This document shows positions 32,252 through 32,358 of a stretch of 32,358 nt of DNA, one piece after another; positions within the stretch are counted from its first letter, which is position 1, and each line of letters opens with the position of its first letter. The stretch covers positions 1 to 32,358 of the forward strand of contig CANJBY010000023.1 of the NCBI GenBank assembly GCA_947472735.1, written 5' to 3'. Both the position numbers and the translations under genes were made by a program. Source of the DNA: Sphingomonadaceae bacterium (lineage in GTDB: Bacteria > Pseudomonadota > Alphaproteobacteria > Sphingomonadales > Sphingomonadaceae). The notes beneath the pieces were generated by a model. The model did no database searches, was not told where the DNA came from, and saw only the letters and a list, made by a program, of their open reading frames with translations.

Positions 32252-32358
32252 TTTAAGGAGTGTTGGGGCTTCGTCGTAGTGACGAAGGAACGAAGATGAA
32301 GCCCCAACCCTCCTTGAAAAAATCGTCTGTGAAGGCCCCTGCTGAGCGGGTGGTAAAA
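32211..32358 (+). mobile_element. Left end of an IS3-family insertion sequence, partial
   Basis: Begins where fecR homology stops (about 32211, TGTTCCCC; IS3-family ends usually start with TG) and contains the start of a transposase orfA. An 18-base inverted repeat with one mismatch (32255-32272 and 32298-32315) flanks the orfA start. The exact terminal repeat and the target duplication cannot be defined because the right end is outside the window. Confidence 0.68.
32296..32358 (+). CDS. IS3-family transposase OrfA, N-terminal fragment
   Basis: The first 21 codons of a frame running off the window, preceded by GAAGGAA. The segment KAPAERVVK matches my recollection of the N-terminus of a common IS3-family OrfA, in which it is followed by an Arg-rich DIRR segment and a helix-turn-helix. 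The ATG lies in the loop of a potential hairpin whose arms are the flanking inverted repeat. OrfA would normally be joined to OrfB by frameshifting; nothing further can be seen. Confidence 0.68.
   Translation, partial: MKPQPSLKKSSVKAPAERVVK

Overview
The window looks like chromosomal DNA of a high-GC alphaproteobacterium, most likely Sphingomonadales (Novosphingobium/Erythrobacter-like). The grounds are the F0 order atpI-atpB-atpE with no F1 genes beside it, a CpdR-type response regulator, SapC, an AmpG-like carrier, a FecI/FecR pair, and family resemblance of the proteins. The genus is an inference. Most of the window is compact housekeeping DNA. No gene-free stretch exceeds 300 bases.

Layout. 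1-1.5 kb (minus): F0 ATP synthase genes atpI, atpB, atpE, reading off the left edge. 1.6-5.4 kb (minus): a ydbH-ynbE-ydbL operon for a predicted inner-to-outer membrane lipid bridge. 5.5-8.5 kb (plus): radC and a PAS-GGDEF-EAL-PilZ c-di-GMP protein. 8.6-11.8 kb (plus): purB, a small LapA-like membrane protein, pyrF and a secreted SIMPL protein. 11.8-17.6 kb: trpF, a minus-strand outer-membrane barrel gene, then trpB, trpA, accD and folC; a large inverted repeat separates trpB from trpA and supplies the trpA ribosome binding site. 17.6-21.7 kb: an AmpG-like carrier (minus), an RluB-like pseudouridine synthase and rsmD (plus), and an MHS-family carrier (minus). 21.8-26.3 kb: a Pro/Ala/Thr-rich secreted protein (minus), a UvrD/PcrA helicase (plus), a 56-aa Cys-rich protein (minus) and a DEAD-box RNA helicase (minus). 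26.4-29.4 kb: a secreted protein with a Ca-loop-like motif (minus), an FAD-linked 2-hydroxyacid dehydrogenase and sapC (plus). 29.5-31.3 kb: a probable small RNA with a CCTCCTCCC motif, an N-formylglutamate amidohydrolase (minus), cpdR and tRNA-Val(GAC). 31.4 kb to the end: a FecI-type ECF sigma gene, then a fecR cut off after about 53 codons by what looks like the left end of an IS3-family element running off the window.

Working together: trpF/trpB/trpA, purB/pyrF, accD and folC are biosynthetic; rsmD, the pseudouridine synthase and the DEAD-box protein act on RNA or ribosomes; the YdbH set, SIMPL protein, outer-membrane protein, AmpG and SapC concern the envelope. By eye, several intergenic regions hold a recurring promoter shape, TTGAC or TTGC at -35, about 17 bases, then a weak TA-starting -10. 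No complete new defence or biosynthetic system is visible. The most interesting items are the small RNA, the transposon-interrupted sigma/anti-sigma pair with a hairpin over the transposase start, the repeat-borne trpA ribosome binding site, and the 56-aa protein.
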